Both the position numbers and the translations under genes were made by a program. From Syntrophomonadaceae bacterium (GTDB lineage: Bacteria; Bacillota; Dethiobacteria; DTU022): DNA of 48,654 nucleotides. Where the stretch lies: positions 1 to 48,654 of the forward strand of contig SKMK01000015.1 in assembly GCA_007121075.1 (NCBI GenBank). The letters are read 5' to 3'. Positions 31,524-39,817 of this stretch are shown here, one piece after another. The notes below the pieces were generated by a model. The model saw nothing but the letters and a program-made list of their open reading frames with translations. It was not told the origin of the DNA and did not search any database. Positions within the stretch are counted from its first letter, which is position 1. Each line of letters opens with the position of its first letter.

Positions 31524-31831
31524 AACAAAGCCCCTTTGTCATATAAGTTCTGTATCGGTTGATACATCTGGACAGTCCAGGTTAGCCCGGTTGTCGCAGC
31601 CACAGTTTATTGCCGCCCTGTGCTACACAATTCTAACACAGTAGGAAGCGGCAGAACAAGTTCCGCCTGAGAATCCTCCGTTCCTGGTGTTTTCTGCTAA
31701 AACTACCTTATCTGGAACAAGGTCTCTCTCTTCCTGCTATCTAACCCTCGATCTTCTTCTAATTCCCCCGCTAATATTTTACTCCTGGTTGTTTTGCACT
31801 CGCCGGGCATGGCAAACAGGTTGGGGAGCAA
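31524..31831 (-). promoter_or_regulatory. secA leader region
   Basis: A 308-bp gap with no supported gene. Read on the minus strand it holds a possible sigma-H element at its far end (AGGA 31783-31786, GAAT 31762-31765), a weak sigma-A-like pair (TTGTTC, 18 nt, TAGAAT) nearer the gene, and two adjacent small inverted repeats just upstream of secA: GATACA/TGTATC at 31551-31566 around GGTT, and CTGGAC/GTCCAG at 31568-31580 around one base. In RNA these would form two tandem hairpins 28-57 nt before the secA ATG. Confidence 0.4.
31762..31788 (-). promoter_or_regulatory. Possible sigma-H-like promoter far upstream of secA
   Basis: Minus strand CCAGGAGTA (AGGA at 31783-31786), 17 nt, then GAAT (31762-31765; GGGGAAT). 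The -10 part is identical to that before hpf, but the base two before AGGA is C instead of purine, and it is 240 bp from the secA start, so it is weaker than the other three. Confidence 0.35.
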
Positions 31832-32947
31832 TTAATCCCGCCCGGGAGCCAGCTCACAAGTCAGGGCCCAGAGGCTGCCTGAAACCAGGGAATGTCCGCC
31901 CAGGATAACCGGCACAGGGCATTCTTCCGCCAGCCTGGTAAATTCTCTCAGCCAGGGATCATCTATCTCTTTCCATAAACCGAGATCCGACAAAAAGCGC
32001 TCCCGGTCAGAAAAATCGTATTTATAATGGTACATCAAAACCCGGCTGTCTATAAAGGCACAGCGGGCTACCCGGGAAAGGTAGTAAAAGAATTTTTCCA
32101 GTCCGGCATGATCAAGCAGGAGGCCGAGGAGGGATATAACTTCTTGCGCTTCAATCCGACCCAGCGATTTCATGCCTCTTTCCTCGGAAAAAACACGCAA
32201 ACGTAACTTGAGCAGGGCATTAAGGCGCTCGATAATCGGCGCTCCAACCCTTCCGATTAAAGCCACATCTTCGTACTCATCGCTCAGCGCTTCCTTGGCA
32301 GCCTCCAGTTTGGCTCTGTCCAGGGCCAGGCTGTCCAAAGCTGCCCTGGTTCGCGGCCCGGCAAAAGGACCTCCTCCTAACACCAGCAGATCGGACGGGG
32401 TGTCGATATCAAACAACAGGCCCAGCGTGTGGGGCATCAATTCCATATCCAGCCCCAGCTGATCGCGCAGGGTCATAGCCAGGCTGTTATCTGTGGAGGG
32501 CAGTTCAGCATTACCGATATTACCCGGCACAGTAAAAGCAATCATGTCTACAGATTGAGTATTGTTAGTAAAAACAAACTGCTCTCGGCTGAGCAGTTTG
32601 CGGCAGATCATATTCAGTTCTCCCACAGTTATCAGGGGGCATCCCGCCCCGTTAAGGCAAAATACCCTTTCCAGCCCATGCTGCCGGATCGCAGCCTGCA
32701 GTTCCCGGCCGAAATGAAAGTTGTCAGTGTCCGTACAGTTGAGCAGGACTTCCGCTCCCAGTTTTCCTGCCGGTTCGACCAGTTCAGGCCGGTTGGTATA
32801 TAAATAGACGCCGTCCAGGTATGGAACCTGCTTCATTTTTTCCAGGTTGTCCAGCAGGGCGGCCTGGCGGACCCGGACCATCATTTCTTCTACCGAACTT
32901 TTTGGCTGGGATCCCTCAAAAATCACCGCGCTTACTTTCTTGTCCAT
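31832..32947 (-). CDS. Unrecognised protein with nucleotidyltransferase-like N-terminal half
   Basis: A 371-residue cytoplasmic protein I cannot place in a named family. The first 200 residues look like a GT-A/MobA-CofC-type nucleotidyltransferase: VSAVIFEGSQPKSSVEEM, then NGAGCPLITVGELNMI (a CPLIT-like acceptor loop, compare DxPL/CPLV) and FDIDTPSDLLVLGGGP, where DIDTPSDL is the typical end of that fold. The glycine-rich nucleotide loop (GGxSxR) is not obvious, so catalysis is uncertain. The second half is helical with no recognised motif except GGHSLVSGSLWAL at the end. It lies between hpf and secA on the same strand. Start ATG with a modest AGAGG upstream. Confidence 0.75.
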   Translation of the reverse strand: MDKKVSAVIFEGSQPKSSVEEMMVRVRQAALLDNLEKMKQVPYLDGVYLYTNRPELVEPAGKLGAEVLLNCTDTDNFHFGRELQAAIRQHGLERVFCLNGAGCPLITVGELNMICRKLLSREQFVFTNNTQSVDMIAFTVPGNIGNAELPSTDNSLAMTLRDQLGLDMELMPHTLGLLFDIDTPSDLLVLGGGPFAGPRTRAALDSLALDRAKLEAAKEALSDEYEDVALIGRVGAPIIERLNALLKLRLRVFSEERGMKSLGRIEAQEVISLLGLLLDHAGLEKFFYYLSRVARCAFIDSRVLMYHYKYDFSDRERFLSDLGLWKEIDDPWLREFTRLAEECPVPVILGGHSLVSGSLWALTCELAPGRD

Positions 32948-32973
32948 AATCCTGAGCCTCTTCCTATATTGAA

Positions 32974-32995
32974 CAGGGCTACTGCAAAGGCCCTG
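32974..32995 (-). terminator. Hairpin between hpf and the downstream gene
   Basis: CAGGGC (32974-32979) and GCCCTG (32990-32995) pair around a 10-nt loop in the 80-bp gap after hpf. There is no T run after it on the minus strand, so it may be an attenuator or processing hairpin and not an intrinsic terminator. Confidence 0.3.
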
Positions 32996-33027
32996 CCCTA
33001 CCGGCCATAAAAAAGTAAAGTTTAAAT

Positions 33028-33564
33028 TTATTCAGGCTCGATCAACCCGTAATTACCGTCTTTACGCCTGTAGATTACGTTTATGGTATCGGTTTCCGCG
33101 CTGGCAAAGACAAAAAAACTATGTCCAAGAAGGTCCATCTGGAGAATTGCTTCTTCAACAGTCATCGGTTTAAGGGGAAACCGTTTGGTCCTGACCACCT
33201 GGGGTTTATCTTCTTCCGGTTCTTCGGCTTCGAGCGACGCCTGCTGTTCGCTCACAGGGCGAACGCCTTTTTGCCTCATCTGCTTATGCATGCGGGTTTT
33301 ATATTTTTTAACCTGGCGCTCCAGCTTATCGACAACCTGATCAATAGAAGCATACATATCGCCGGTTGATTCCTCGCCGCGCAAAATCATGCCGTTCAGG
33401 TTGACGGTTACTTCCACAATATGTTCTTCGCGAATAACACTCATTACTACCTGGACATCGGCATTCTCTTCAAAATGCTTGTCCAGTTTGCCCAACTTTT
33501 TATGGGCATAATCGACCAGTGACGGTGTAGCATCGATGTTTTTTCCGCGGACATTTATTTTCAT
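33028..33564 (-). CDS. hpf: Long ribosome hibernation promoting factor
   Basis: A 178-residue long-form HPF. The N-terminal RaiA/HPF domain (about residues 1-98; MKINVRGKNIDATPSLVDYA, YASIDQVVDKLERQVKKYK) sits at the mRNA/tRNA site of 30S, and the C-terminal domain (about 122-178; KPMTVEEAILQMDLLGHSFFVF, YRRKDGNYGLIEP) dimerises to pair 70S ribosomes into inactive 100S particles. A short charged linker joins them. ATG with AGGAGG 9 nt upstream. A near-perfect sigma-H-like promoter lies 50 bp upstream; the Bacillus homologue YvyD is known to be sigma-B and sigma-H dependent. Confidence 0.97.
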   Translation of the reverse strand: MKINVRGKNIDATPSLVDYAHKKLGKLDKHFEENADVQVVMSVIREEHIVEVTVNLNGMILRGEESTGDMYASIDQVVDKLERQVKKYKTRMHKQMRQKGVRPVSEQQASLEAEEPEEDKPQVVRTKRFPLKPMTVEEAILQMDLLGHSFFVFASAETDTINVIYRRKDGNYGLIEPE

Positions 33565-33613
33565 TACTATCGACCTCCTGTTTAATATAGATATCTATAT
33601 TACTACATTTAGT

Positions 33614-33640
33614 ATTCCCCAGTCGAGTATAAAATCCTGC
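33614..33640 (-). promoter_or_regulatory. Sigma-H-like promoter ahead of hpf
   Basis: Minus strand GCAGGATTT (AGGA at 33635-33638), N11, GGGGAAT (GAAT at 33614-33617). Every defined position of RnAGGAwWW-N11/12-RnnGAAT is met. It is 50 bp upstream of hpf, whose Bacillus homologue is a sigma-H target. Confidence 0.65.
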
Positions 33641-33661
33641 CTTAAAGATATCGTTATATTC

Positions 33662-34528
33662 TTACCAGTTATCCAGACCGGCATAAAATCCGGAGCGCTG
33701 TAAAGCCTTGAGGTTGGGGTTGTAGGCAATAGCTGCACCATAAACCCGGGCTCCATAACCCTTCAAAACCAGGGCCGCTTCCTTCATGGTCGAGCCGGTT
33801 GAATAAACATCGTCGAGTAGTAAAATTGATTTCCCTCGATATTCACCAGGCAGACTCTTAAAGGCACCGCGGACATTTTCATACCGTTCATAGCGGGAAA
33901 CAGAGGTCTGAGAGCGGGTATCCATATCCCTGGCCAGGAGATTACAAAACGGTATCCGCAATACCCTGGCAGTATGCCGGGCCAGCAGGGCGGCCTGGTT
34001 ATAACCCCTTTCTTTTTCCCTGCGGGGGTGCAGGGGAACAGGAACCACCAGGTCTGGCCTACAGTAATTGCTGTTTACGATTTCACCGGCCAGCCACCCC
34101 GCCAGGGGGCGAAGTACCGCCCGCCGGTTTTTGTATTTGAAATCATGAATCAGGCGCCGCCAGTGAGAGTCGTAAAGGGCAATGACAAACAAACCCAGCA
34201 AAGGCGAATCTTCTGCCAGGCAGGTGCAATCAGGCTCTTTGCGGAATAACCCTTCACAGTGTGGGCAAATCCGGCCGCCAGGCCTGTAACGTTCACGGCA
34301 GGCGGGGCACAGCGGTTCCCGGTTGGGAAAAGGGAGTATTTCTGAGCAAAAAAGGCATCGCTCGGGAAAGAATAAATTAATCAAGCTGTCAATCCAACCT
34401 GTAGGCTTGTTCAAAGGGGCGGGGCGGCTACAGGCACAGCCTTTATCGCCTGGAAAATGGCCGGGTGAAGGCTTCTCCATGAGGCCGAAAGCATGATCCC
34501 CTTCAGGGGGCATCTTTGGCCGGACCAT
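33662..34528 (-). CDS. comF: ComF family protein (phosphoribosyltransferase fold)
   Basis: A 288-residue ComF protein, needed for DNA uptake or processing in competent bacteria and often found near recombination genes. An N-terminal zinc finger is seen (CLFCSEI, CPACRERY, CPHCEGLF, then CTC), followed by the PRTase-like domain with YNQAALLARHTA and the PRPP-type loop LLLDDVYSTGSTM. The first 45 residues before INLFFPERCLFC are not typical of ComF, so the true start could be internal. The chosen ATG overlaps the recD2 stop (TGATG), with GGGAGA about 10 nt upstream, which supports it. Confidence 0.9.
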   Translation of the reverse strand: MVRPKMPPEGDHAFGLMEKPSPGHFPGDKGCACSRPAPLNKPTGWIDSLINLFFPERCLFCSEILPFPNREPLCPACRERYRPGGRICPHCEGLFRKEPDCTCLAEDSPLLGLFVIALYDSHWRRLIHDFKYKNRRAVLRPLAGWLAGEIVNSNYCRPDLVVPVPLHPRREKERGYNQAALLARHTARVLRIPFCNLLARDMDTRSQTSVSRYERYENVRGAFKSLPGEYRGKSILLLDDVYSTGSTMKEAALVLKGYGARVYGAAIAYNPNLKALQRSGFYAGLDNW

Positions 34529-36753
34529 CAGTCAACTTCTCCCATTTTAAGGCGGCCGTCCAAGAAGGTATAGCGTTCTTCGGCCCGGGTATTGCGGACT
34601 GCTATAGCCAGCGCTTTTTTACTGCCCACAAGCACCGCTAATTTCTTGGCCCTGGTTATCCCCGTGTAGAGTAAATTCCTTTGCAGGAGCATGTAATGCT
34701 GGGTTAATACGGGCATAATTATAACCGGGTATTCACTGCCCTGACTTTTATGGACCGAAACGGCATATGAAAGAACCAGTTCATCAAGTTCCGTAAAATC
34801 ATAAACTACCGGCCTGTCCATCAGCACATCGCGGAATGTGACCACCAGTTCTGCTGCTTCCCTGTCTATGGCCGTCACCAGGCCGATATCGCCGTTAAAT
34901 ACTTCTTTCTGGTAGTTGTTACGGATCTGCATTACCTTGTCCCCAAGGCGAAAAACATTGCCCCGGGAAACCGTTTCCTGTTTATCCCGGGCCGGGGGGT
35001 TCAGGGCCTGCTGGAGCAGTACATTTAGGCGATCAACGCCGGCCGCAGTTTTACGCATCGGGGTAAGGACCTGCAGATCCAGGAGCGGATCATAGGGGCC
35101 ATAGTTGGGCAGCCTCTCCCGGCACAGTTGCACCACCAGCCCCGCAGCTTGCTCCGGATCTTCTTCATGCATGAAAAAGAAATCCCTCTTCTTCACGTTC
35201 AAATAGGGCATTTCGCCATGGTTTACCCGGTGGGCGTTGACGACAATCATGCTCTCCCGGGCCTGCCGGAAGATATAACCGAGGCGGAAACACTGGATCT
35301 CACCCGAGCCAATCAGGTCACGCAGGACATTGCCTGCCCCCACTGCCGGGAGCTGATCTACATCGCCGACCATAATCAGGCGGCAGCCGGCCGGCAGGGC
35401 CTTGAGAAGGTTGTACATCAAAAGTAGATCGACCATTGAAGCCTCATCAATTATTACCACCCGGGCATCAACCGGGTTGTCCTCGTTACGTTTAAAATTA
35501 AAACCTTCACCTTCTGTAAAGCTGTACTCAAGCAGCCGATGAATAGTAAAAGCTTCCTGCCCTGTGGCTTCGGTCACCCTTTTTGCCGCCCTGCCGGTAG
35601 GGGCGGCCAGAAGCACCTTTTGTTTTAACAGCTTAAAGGTAGAAAGCAGGGCTTTGATCGTGGTGGTCTTGCCGGTCCCCGGGCCGCCGGTTACAATGAG
35701 AACACCGTTGTGCAGGGCTTGATCCAGGACCTGCAGCTGTTCTCCGGTTAAATGGGGGTTGTCGTGCTTGACGGCCCCAAGGGCCTGGCTTATTGCCAGG
35801 GGGGAATACTGGCCGGCCAGCCTGCTCAGCCGGTGGAGCAAGCGGGCTGAATTCTTTTCCGCCTGGTAAAAGGGTGCATAGTAAACGGCTTCATCTTCTT
35901 CGAGCTGCTCGCAAAACAGTTTTTTCTGCGTGACCATCTCCCGGAGCTGCCGATCCAGGTATTCCCTGCTCAGGTTATCATCCGCGCCGTCAAGAAGCTC
36001 TTTTACCCGTTCAAATAGAATTTCACGCGGCAGGAAAACATGGCCCTGCTCTGCAGCCCGGCTCAGGGTATAGGCAATCGAAGCCTGGATCCTTTCCGGC
36101 GCGTCTTCTGGAAGACCCAGTTTCAGGGCAATTTTATCGGCCGTTTTGAAACCGACCCCGAAAATATCTTCAGCCATGCGGTAGGGGTTCTCCTTGACCT
36201 GCTGAATGGTGTCCGAACCATAGCGGCGATACAGGCGCATGGCCTGACTGACACCAATACCGTAACCCTGCAGAAAGACCAGGACGTTCTGGACATCCTT
36301 GTACTGCCGGAAGCTTTTCAAAATATCAGCGGCCTTCCTGACCCCAATACCTTCAACTTCCTGCAGTCGATCAGGTTCATATTCCATTATTTCCAGGGTA
36401 TCCAATCCGAAGTGATCAACAATTTTTTCTGCCGTCACCGGACCAATTCCTTTAATCAAACCGGAGGAAAGGTAACGTTTGAGTCCTTCTTCGGTAGCCG
36501 GTAAAAGCCGTTCCCAATGATCGACCGAAAGCTGGCGCCCGTAACGGGGATGGACCTGCCACTGCCCCTTTATAAGCAGGTTTTCTCCTTCCTGCATGGG
36601 AGGGAAATTGCCCACTATGGTAATCGCTTTGCTGTCACGGCAGCGCAAAACACCAACCAGGTAAGAAGTATCTTCGCTGTAGAACCTTATCTTTTCCAGC
36701 GTACCTTCAATTTGTTCCAGTGGGAAGCCCTCCTGCATTTTAAAGCCGATCAT
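34528..36753 (-). CDS. recD2: RecD2 family 5'-3' DNA helicase
   Basis: A 741-residue SF1B helicase of the RecD2/TraA-like type, acting in DNA repair without RecBC. An N-terminal OB-like region (IEGTLEKIRFYSEDTSYLVGV in part) is followed by tandem HhH motifs (IKGIGPVTAEKIVDHFG, VEGIGVRKAADILKSF, FGVGFKTADKIALKLG), Walker A GGPGTGKTTTIKALL near residue 350, Walker B VIIDEASMVDLLL, and motifs V/VI in AVSVHKSQGSEYP and YTGITRAKKL. ATG with GGTGGAG upstream. It overlaps comF by one base. Confidence 0.96.
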   Translation of the reverse strand: MIGFKMQEGFPLEQIEGTLEKIRFYSEDTSYLVGVLRCRDSKAITIVGNFPPMQEGENLLIKGQWQVHPRYGRQLSVDHWERLLPATEEGLKRYLSSGLIKGIGPVTAEKIVDHFGLDTLEIMEYEPDRLQEVEGIGVRKAADILKSFRQYKDVQNVLVFLQGYGIGVSQAMRLYRRYGSDTIQQVKENPYRMAEDIFGVGFKTADKIALKLGLPEDAPERIQASIAYTLSRAAEQGHVFLPREILFERVKELLDGADDNLSREYLDRQLREMVTQKKLFCEQLEEDEAVYYAPFYQAEKNSARLLHRLSRLAGQYSPLAISQALGAVKHDNPHLTGEQLQVLDQALHNGVLIVTGGPGTGKTTTIKALLSTFKLLKQKVLLAAPTGRAAKRVTEATGQEAFTIHRLLEYSFTEGEGFNFKRNEDNPVDARVVIIDEASMVDLLLMYNLLKALPAGCRLIMVGDVDQLPAVGAGNVLRDLIGSGEIQCFRLGYIFRQARESMIVVNAHRVNHGEMPYLNVKKRDFFFMHEEDPEQAAGLVVQLCRERLPNYGPYDPLLDLQVLTPMRKTAAGVDRLNVLLQQALNPPARDKQETVSRGNVFRLGDKVMQIRNNYQKEVFNGDIGLVTAIDREAAELVVTFRDVLMDRPVVYDFTELDELVLSYAVSVHKSQGSEYPVIIMPVLTQHYMLLQRNLLYTGITRAKKLAVLVGSKKALAIAVRNTRAEERYTFLDGRLKMGEVD

Positions 36754-36847
36754 TATTTCTCCACCACACCTGCCCTCTCCCCGTTAGGGAAGAGGGCAGG
36801 GATGAAAAGTCAGGTGTTATCGATTGTTGTTTCTTTAACAATGTATC

Positions 36848-36879
36848 AAACTTAAGGCTTAACCTCAAGCCTTAAGTTT
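36848..36879 (-). terminator. Terminator hairpin at the end of metK
   Basis: A perfect 13-bp inverted repeat (arms 36848-36860 and 36867-36879, 6-nt loop) overlaps the metK stop codon. On the minus strand the 3' arm ends in GTTT and is followed by a mixed T-containing stretch. It separates metK from recD2. Confidence 0.65.
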
Positions 36880-38065
36880 AAAGGGCTTCTTTTAACTGCT
36901 CAACTTTGTCCAACCGCTCCCAGGTCAAATCCAGCTCCGGCCGTCCAAAATGGCCGTATGAAGCCAGCTGGCAGTAAATCGGACGGCGCAGCTGCAGGTA
37001 ATCGATAATAGCGGCAGGACGAAGATCAAAGTGCTTGTTGATCATTTCTTCAATGTGCTTGGCCGGCACTTTCTCCGTCCCGTAAGTTTCGACCATCATC
37101 GATACAGGATGAGCAACTCCGATAGCATAGGCCAGCTGAAGCTGGCACCTTGAAGCCAGGCCGGCTGCCACTATGTTTTTGGCAACATAACGGGCGGCAT
37201 AAGAGGCCGAGCGATCGACTTTGGTCGGATCTTTTCCGGAAAAAGCCCCACCGCCGTGGGCGGCGTAACCACCATAGGTGTCAACGATAGTTTTCCTGCC
37301 GGTCAATCCGGCGTCTCCCTGCGGCCCACCGACCACAAAACGCCCGGTTGGATTGATGTAAAACCGGGTTTCCGGAACAATCAATTTCTCCGGAGCAATC
37401 TCGCGGACGACATGCTCGACCAGATCTTTTTCGATCTGGTCCAGGGTAACTTCATCGCTGTGCTGGGCGGATACAACAACGTTGTCCAGGCAAGCCGGTT
37501 CACCGTTTTCATAAACAACGGTGACCTGGGTTTTACCATCAGGTCTCAGGTAATCAACTACCCCTTTTTTCCTGATATCGGTCAACCTCTGGGCCATTTT
37601 GTGGGCCAGGGCGATCGGCAATGGCATTAATTCCGGGGTTTCCTCGCAGGCATAGCCAAACATGATCCCCTGATCACCGGCGCCAACCCGGTCATAATCG
37701 TCTTTTTGCTGCTTGCTCCTGGTCTCAAAAGCTTCATCTACACCCTGGGCAATGTCCGGTGACTGTTCATCAATCGAGGTAAGCACGGCACAGGTTTCAC
37801 CGTCAAAGCCAAACTTAGCCCTGGTGTAGCCGATATCAAGCACTTTTTCTCGGACCAGCTGGGGGATGTCAACATAGCATTCGGTGGTAATTTCACCGCA
37901 AACCAGGACCAGGCCTGTGGTGACCATGGTCTCCGCTGCCACGCGACCCATCGGATCATCCTTCATGATAGCGTCAAGAATGGTGTCGGAGATCTGATCA
38001 GCCAGTTTATCCGGGTGCCCCTCGGTTACTGATTCCGATGAAAACAGGTAATTATTCTGATGCAC
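36878..38065 (-). CDS. metK: S-adenosylmethionine synthetase
   Basis: A 395-residue methionine adenosyltransferase making SAM from methionine and ATP. Motifs include [18 protein letters not shown] (ATP/Mg site), [12 protein letters not shown], and the P-loop-like [21 protein letters not shown]-type [11 protein letters not shown] is also present. Start is GTG or ATG next to a strong GGAGGAG site. Expression is controlled by the SAM riboswitch about 245 nt upstream, closing a feedback loop on its own product. Confidence 0.98.
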   Translation of the reverse strand: MHQNNYLFSSESVTEGHPDKLADQISDTILDAIMKDDPMGRVAAETMVTTGLVLVCGEITTECYVDIPQLVREKVLDIGYTRAKFGFDGETCAVLTSIDEQSPDIAQGVDEAFETRSKQQKDDYDRVGAGDQGIMFGYACEETPELMPLPIALAHKMAQRLTDIRKKGVVDYLRPDGKTQVTVVYENGEPACLDNVVVSAQHSDEVTLDQIEKDLVEHVVREIAPEKLIVPETRFYINPTGRFVVGGPQGDAGLTGRKTIVDTYGGYAAHGGGAFSGKDPTKVDRSASYAARYVAKNIVAAGLASRCQLQLAYAIGVAHPVSMMVETYGTEKVPAKHIEEMINKHFDLRPAAIIDYLQLRRPIYCQLASYGHFGRPELDLTWERLDKVEQLKEAL

Positions 38066-38186
38066 TAATTTCTCCTCCTTAGATTTTAACTTGCTTATAT
38101 TTTAGCTTTATGCAAAGCCGGTGTCAGACAGTGTCCTTTCAAAACGGTGGGCTCCCTGCTCAGGTAATCCCTGGCTTTTCGTTTGC

Positions 38187-38249
38187 CGCATACCATTAAT
38201 GCGCCTGACATGTTGAGCTAAGTTTCCAAATACCCACTAATGGTATACG
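38187..38249 (-). repeat. Long hairpin in the metK leader, after the riboswitch terminator
   Basis: Arms at 38187-38201 and 38235-38249 are complementary over 15 positions with a 33-nt loop. Two positions differ; as minus-strand (metK-sense) RNA both become G-U pairs, so the stem is unbroken, whereas plus-strand RNA would have A-C mismatches. This favours a function in the metK mRNA. Confidence 0.55.
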
Positions 38250-38308
38250 AATAAACAGCGCTGTCTTCCTCACCCCCTGTCCAAGCCTTGAGTGCAAGGC
38301 CCATAAAC

Positions 38309-38332
38309 TAAAAAAACCTCTTCTTTAAGAGG
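38309..38332 (-). terminator. Riboswitch-controlled terminator of metK
   Basis: Minus strand CCTCTT-AAAG-AAGAGG (38317-38332) followed by a run of seven T. It directly follows the S-box aptamer, so SAM binding should favour this terminator. Confidence 0.88.
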
Positions 38333-38340
38333 CCTTTCAG

Positions 38341-38448
38341 GCACCTCTCATCTCCCGGGGAAGAACCCCCGCAGCAATTAGCACCGTGATCAAACGAACC
38401 GGTTGCCGGGATTCATCGGGGCTGTCCCTCCTCCGCTCTCGATAAGAG
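38341..38448 (-). ncRNA. SAM-I (S-box) riboswitch aptamer
   Basis: On the minus strand the S-box consensus is readable in order: P1 5' strand CTCTTATC (38441-38448), GCGGAGGGA-like segment GAGGAGGGAC, CCCGATGAATCCCGGCAACC region (38399-38418), CACGGTGCTAATTGC, and P1 3' strand GATGAGAG (38345-38352), which pairs through one G-U. It lies between a strong promoter and an intrinsic terminator, upstream of metK, and should switch transcription off when SAM is abundant. Confidence 0.95.
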
Positions 38449-38471
38449 TAACAATATTATATTATATTAAT

Positions 38472-38500
38472 ATAATACACTACCCTGCCTTAAAAGTCAA
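38472..38500 (-). promoter_or_regulatory. Sigma-A promoter of metK
   Basis: Minus strand TTGACT (38495-38500), 17-nt spacer, TATTAT (38472-38477). Transcription would start near 38465, about 17 nt before the riboswitch P1 helix. Confidence 0.85.
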
Positions 38501-38544
38501 TTTTGCTCTACTTAATAGTAACCCTAACTTATTAACTTTTTTTA

Positions 38545-38572
38545 TTTCAAACGCCTGGCTGCCTGTTTGAAA
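38545..38572. repeat. Short inverted repeat after fabZ
   Basis: TTTCAAAC (38545-38552) and GTTTGAAA (38565-38572) are perfectly complementary around a 12-nt loop; CCTGGCTG is also repeated at 38554 and 38573. It follows fabZ but is followed by A residues on the minus strand, so it is not a normal terminator for fabZ. Confidence 0.4.
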
Positions 38573-38635
38573 CCTGGCTGATGTTTACATTGCCTTTTAG
38601 TGACGAACTGGCTCCTTCGTTCAAAAAAAACATTT

Positions 38636-39085
38636 TCAAGCCTGGTCTCGTTCCACAAGGGCAAACCAGAGCTCACCAGAGGCCACTGTTTTCCCCTCAA
38701 CTTTGGCTTCGGCCTTACCTTTGCCAATATTACGGCGCATCCCGGTCATAACAACGCTGAGCTGCAGCTGGTCCCCCGGTTTGACCACCTGCTTGAACCG
38801 GAAATCCTTTATGCCGGCAAAAACAGCCAGCTTGCGCTCATTCTCGCCCATGCTCAGAGCGGCAGCTGCCCCGACCTGGGCCAGGGATTCTATGATCAGC
38901 ACCCCGGGCATGACTGGTTCACCCGGAAAGTGACCCTGGAAAAATGGTTCATTAATAGTCACATTTTTTATACCCGAGGCTTTTTCCCCGGGCACAAGTT
39001 CCGTTAACCGATCAACCAGTAAAAAAGGGTAACGATGGGGCAGAACGGAAAGAATTTTTTTAATGTCGAGCTGCTCTTCAGCCAT
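38636..39085 (-). CDS. fabZ: 3-hydroxyacyl-ACP dehydratase FabZ
   Basis: A 149-residue hot-dog-fold dehydratase of fatty acid elongation, removing water from 3-hydroxyacyl-ACP. The signature is visible as [13 protein letters not shown] with the catalytic His further on in [19 protein letters not shown] (His and Glu). ATG at 39085 (GGAG 9 nt upstream) is chosen over two GTG codons just before it. It overlaps the phosphoribosyltransferase gene by 8 bp. No other fatty-acid gene is nearby. Confidence 0.96.
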   Translation of the reverse strand: MAEEQLDIKKILSVLPHRYPFLLVDRLTELVPGEKASGIKNVTINEPFFQGHFPGEPVMPGVLIIESLAQVGAAAALSMGENERKLAVFAGIKDFRFKQVVKPGDQLQLSVVMTGMRRNIGKGKAEAKVEGKTVASGELWFALVERDQA

Positions 39086-39734
39086 CACCACGCTCTCCTT
39101 TCATCCCGGATCTATGGAAAACGGCTTTGACTTCATTATCGCTGACCTGGTTAAATTCCCGGTAAAATTGGCCAACTGCGGCAAAATGAGCGGGTGCCTC
39201 AATATAAACCAGTTCATCCACTTCCCGGTCCAATATGTTAAAAGTATCAGGCGGCCCAACCGGCACGGCAAGGACCAGGTTCGATGGTTTTCTTTCCTGC
39301 AGGCTGCGCAGGGCGGCAAGCAGGGTATAGCCGGTGGCCACGCCATCATCAACCAAAATTACCAGGCGATCATCTATTTTAGGCATGGGGCGGTTGCCCC
39401 GGTAATCTTTTAACCGCCGCTGTATTTCCGCCTGCTCTTTTTTAGCGGTTTTGTTGATGTAGTCCCTGTTAACATTGAGACGGGAAATAAGCTGTTCATT
39501 TAGCATGATAAAACCGTCACCGCTAACAGCACCTATGGCCAGTTCAGGCTGGTAAGGGGCGCCGATTTTCCTGGTTATGATCAGATCAAGTTCTCCACCC
39601 AGTTGCTTCCACAACGGTTCGGCCACGAGTACTCCGCCCCTGGGAACGGCCAAAATCAGGGGGTGCCTGCCCCGGTAATGATCCATCTTTTCAGCCAGCA
39701 TGTCTCCCGCCCGGCGGCGGTCTTGAAACAGCAT
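39078..39734 (-). CDS. Phosphoribosyltransferase family protein
   Basis: A 218-residue type I PRTase-fold protein like those often annotated as predicted phosphoribosyltransferases (Rv0571c-like). The PRPP loop is [16 protein letters not shown], the N-terminal part has [14 protein letters not shown], and an inserted helical segment ([16 protein letters not shown]) follows [11 protein letters not shown]. Substrate is unknown. ATG at 39734 is preferred because GGGGAGG is 9 nt upstream; the frame is open to 39752. It lies between a CooC-like gene and fabZ. Confidence 0.88.
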   Translation of the reverse strand: MLFQDRRRAGDMLAEKMDHYRGRHPLILAVPRGGVLVAEPLWKQLGGELDLIITRKIGAPYQPELAIGAVSGDGFIMLNEQLISRLNVNRDYINKTAKKEQAEIQRRLKDYRGNRPMPKIDDRLVILVDDGVATGYTLLAALRSLQERKPSNLVLAVPVGPPDTFNILDREVDELVYIEAPAHFAAVGQFYREFNQVSDNEVKAVFHRSGMKGERGDG

Positions 39735-39817
39735 CTCTTTCCACCTCCCCAAGGTTTGCCGGGTGCTAAAGTGTACCGGTAATAAAAAAACAGCTTCTTG
39801 CCTGCCCGGGTTCTCTG

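Noticed and set aside
31508-31567. Possible 19-codon leader ORF overlapping the secA start on the minus strand
   Set aside because: No Shine-Dalgarno sequence before its ATG and it lies within the two small palindromes; no support beyond being open.
38119-38140. GTGTCAGACAGTGTCC-like sequence in the metK leader as another REP copy
   Set aside because: It shares a few bases with the uvr palindrome but does not form a comparable hairpin and lacks the ACCGTCCCC core.
38542-38727. Open frame (-) overlapping the end of fabZ
   Set aside because: Shadow of fabZ in another frame; no domain.
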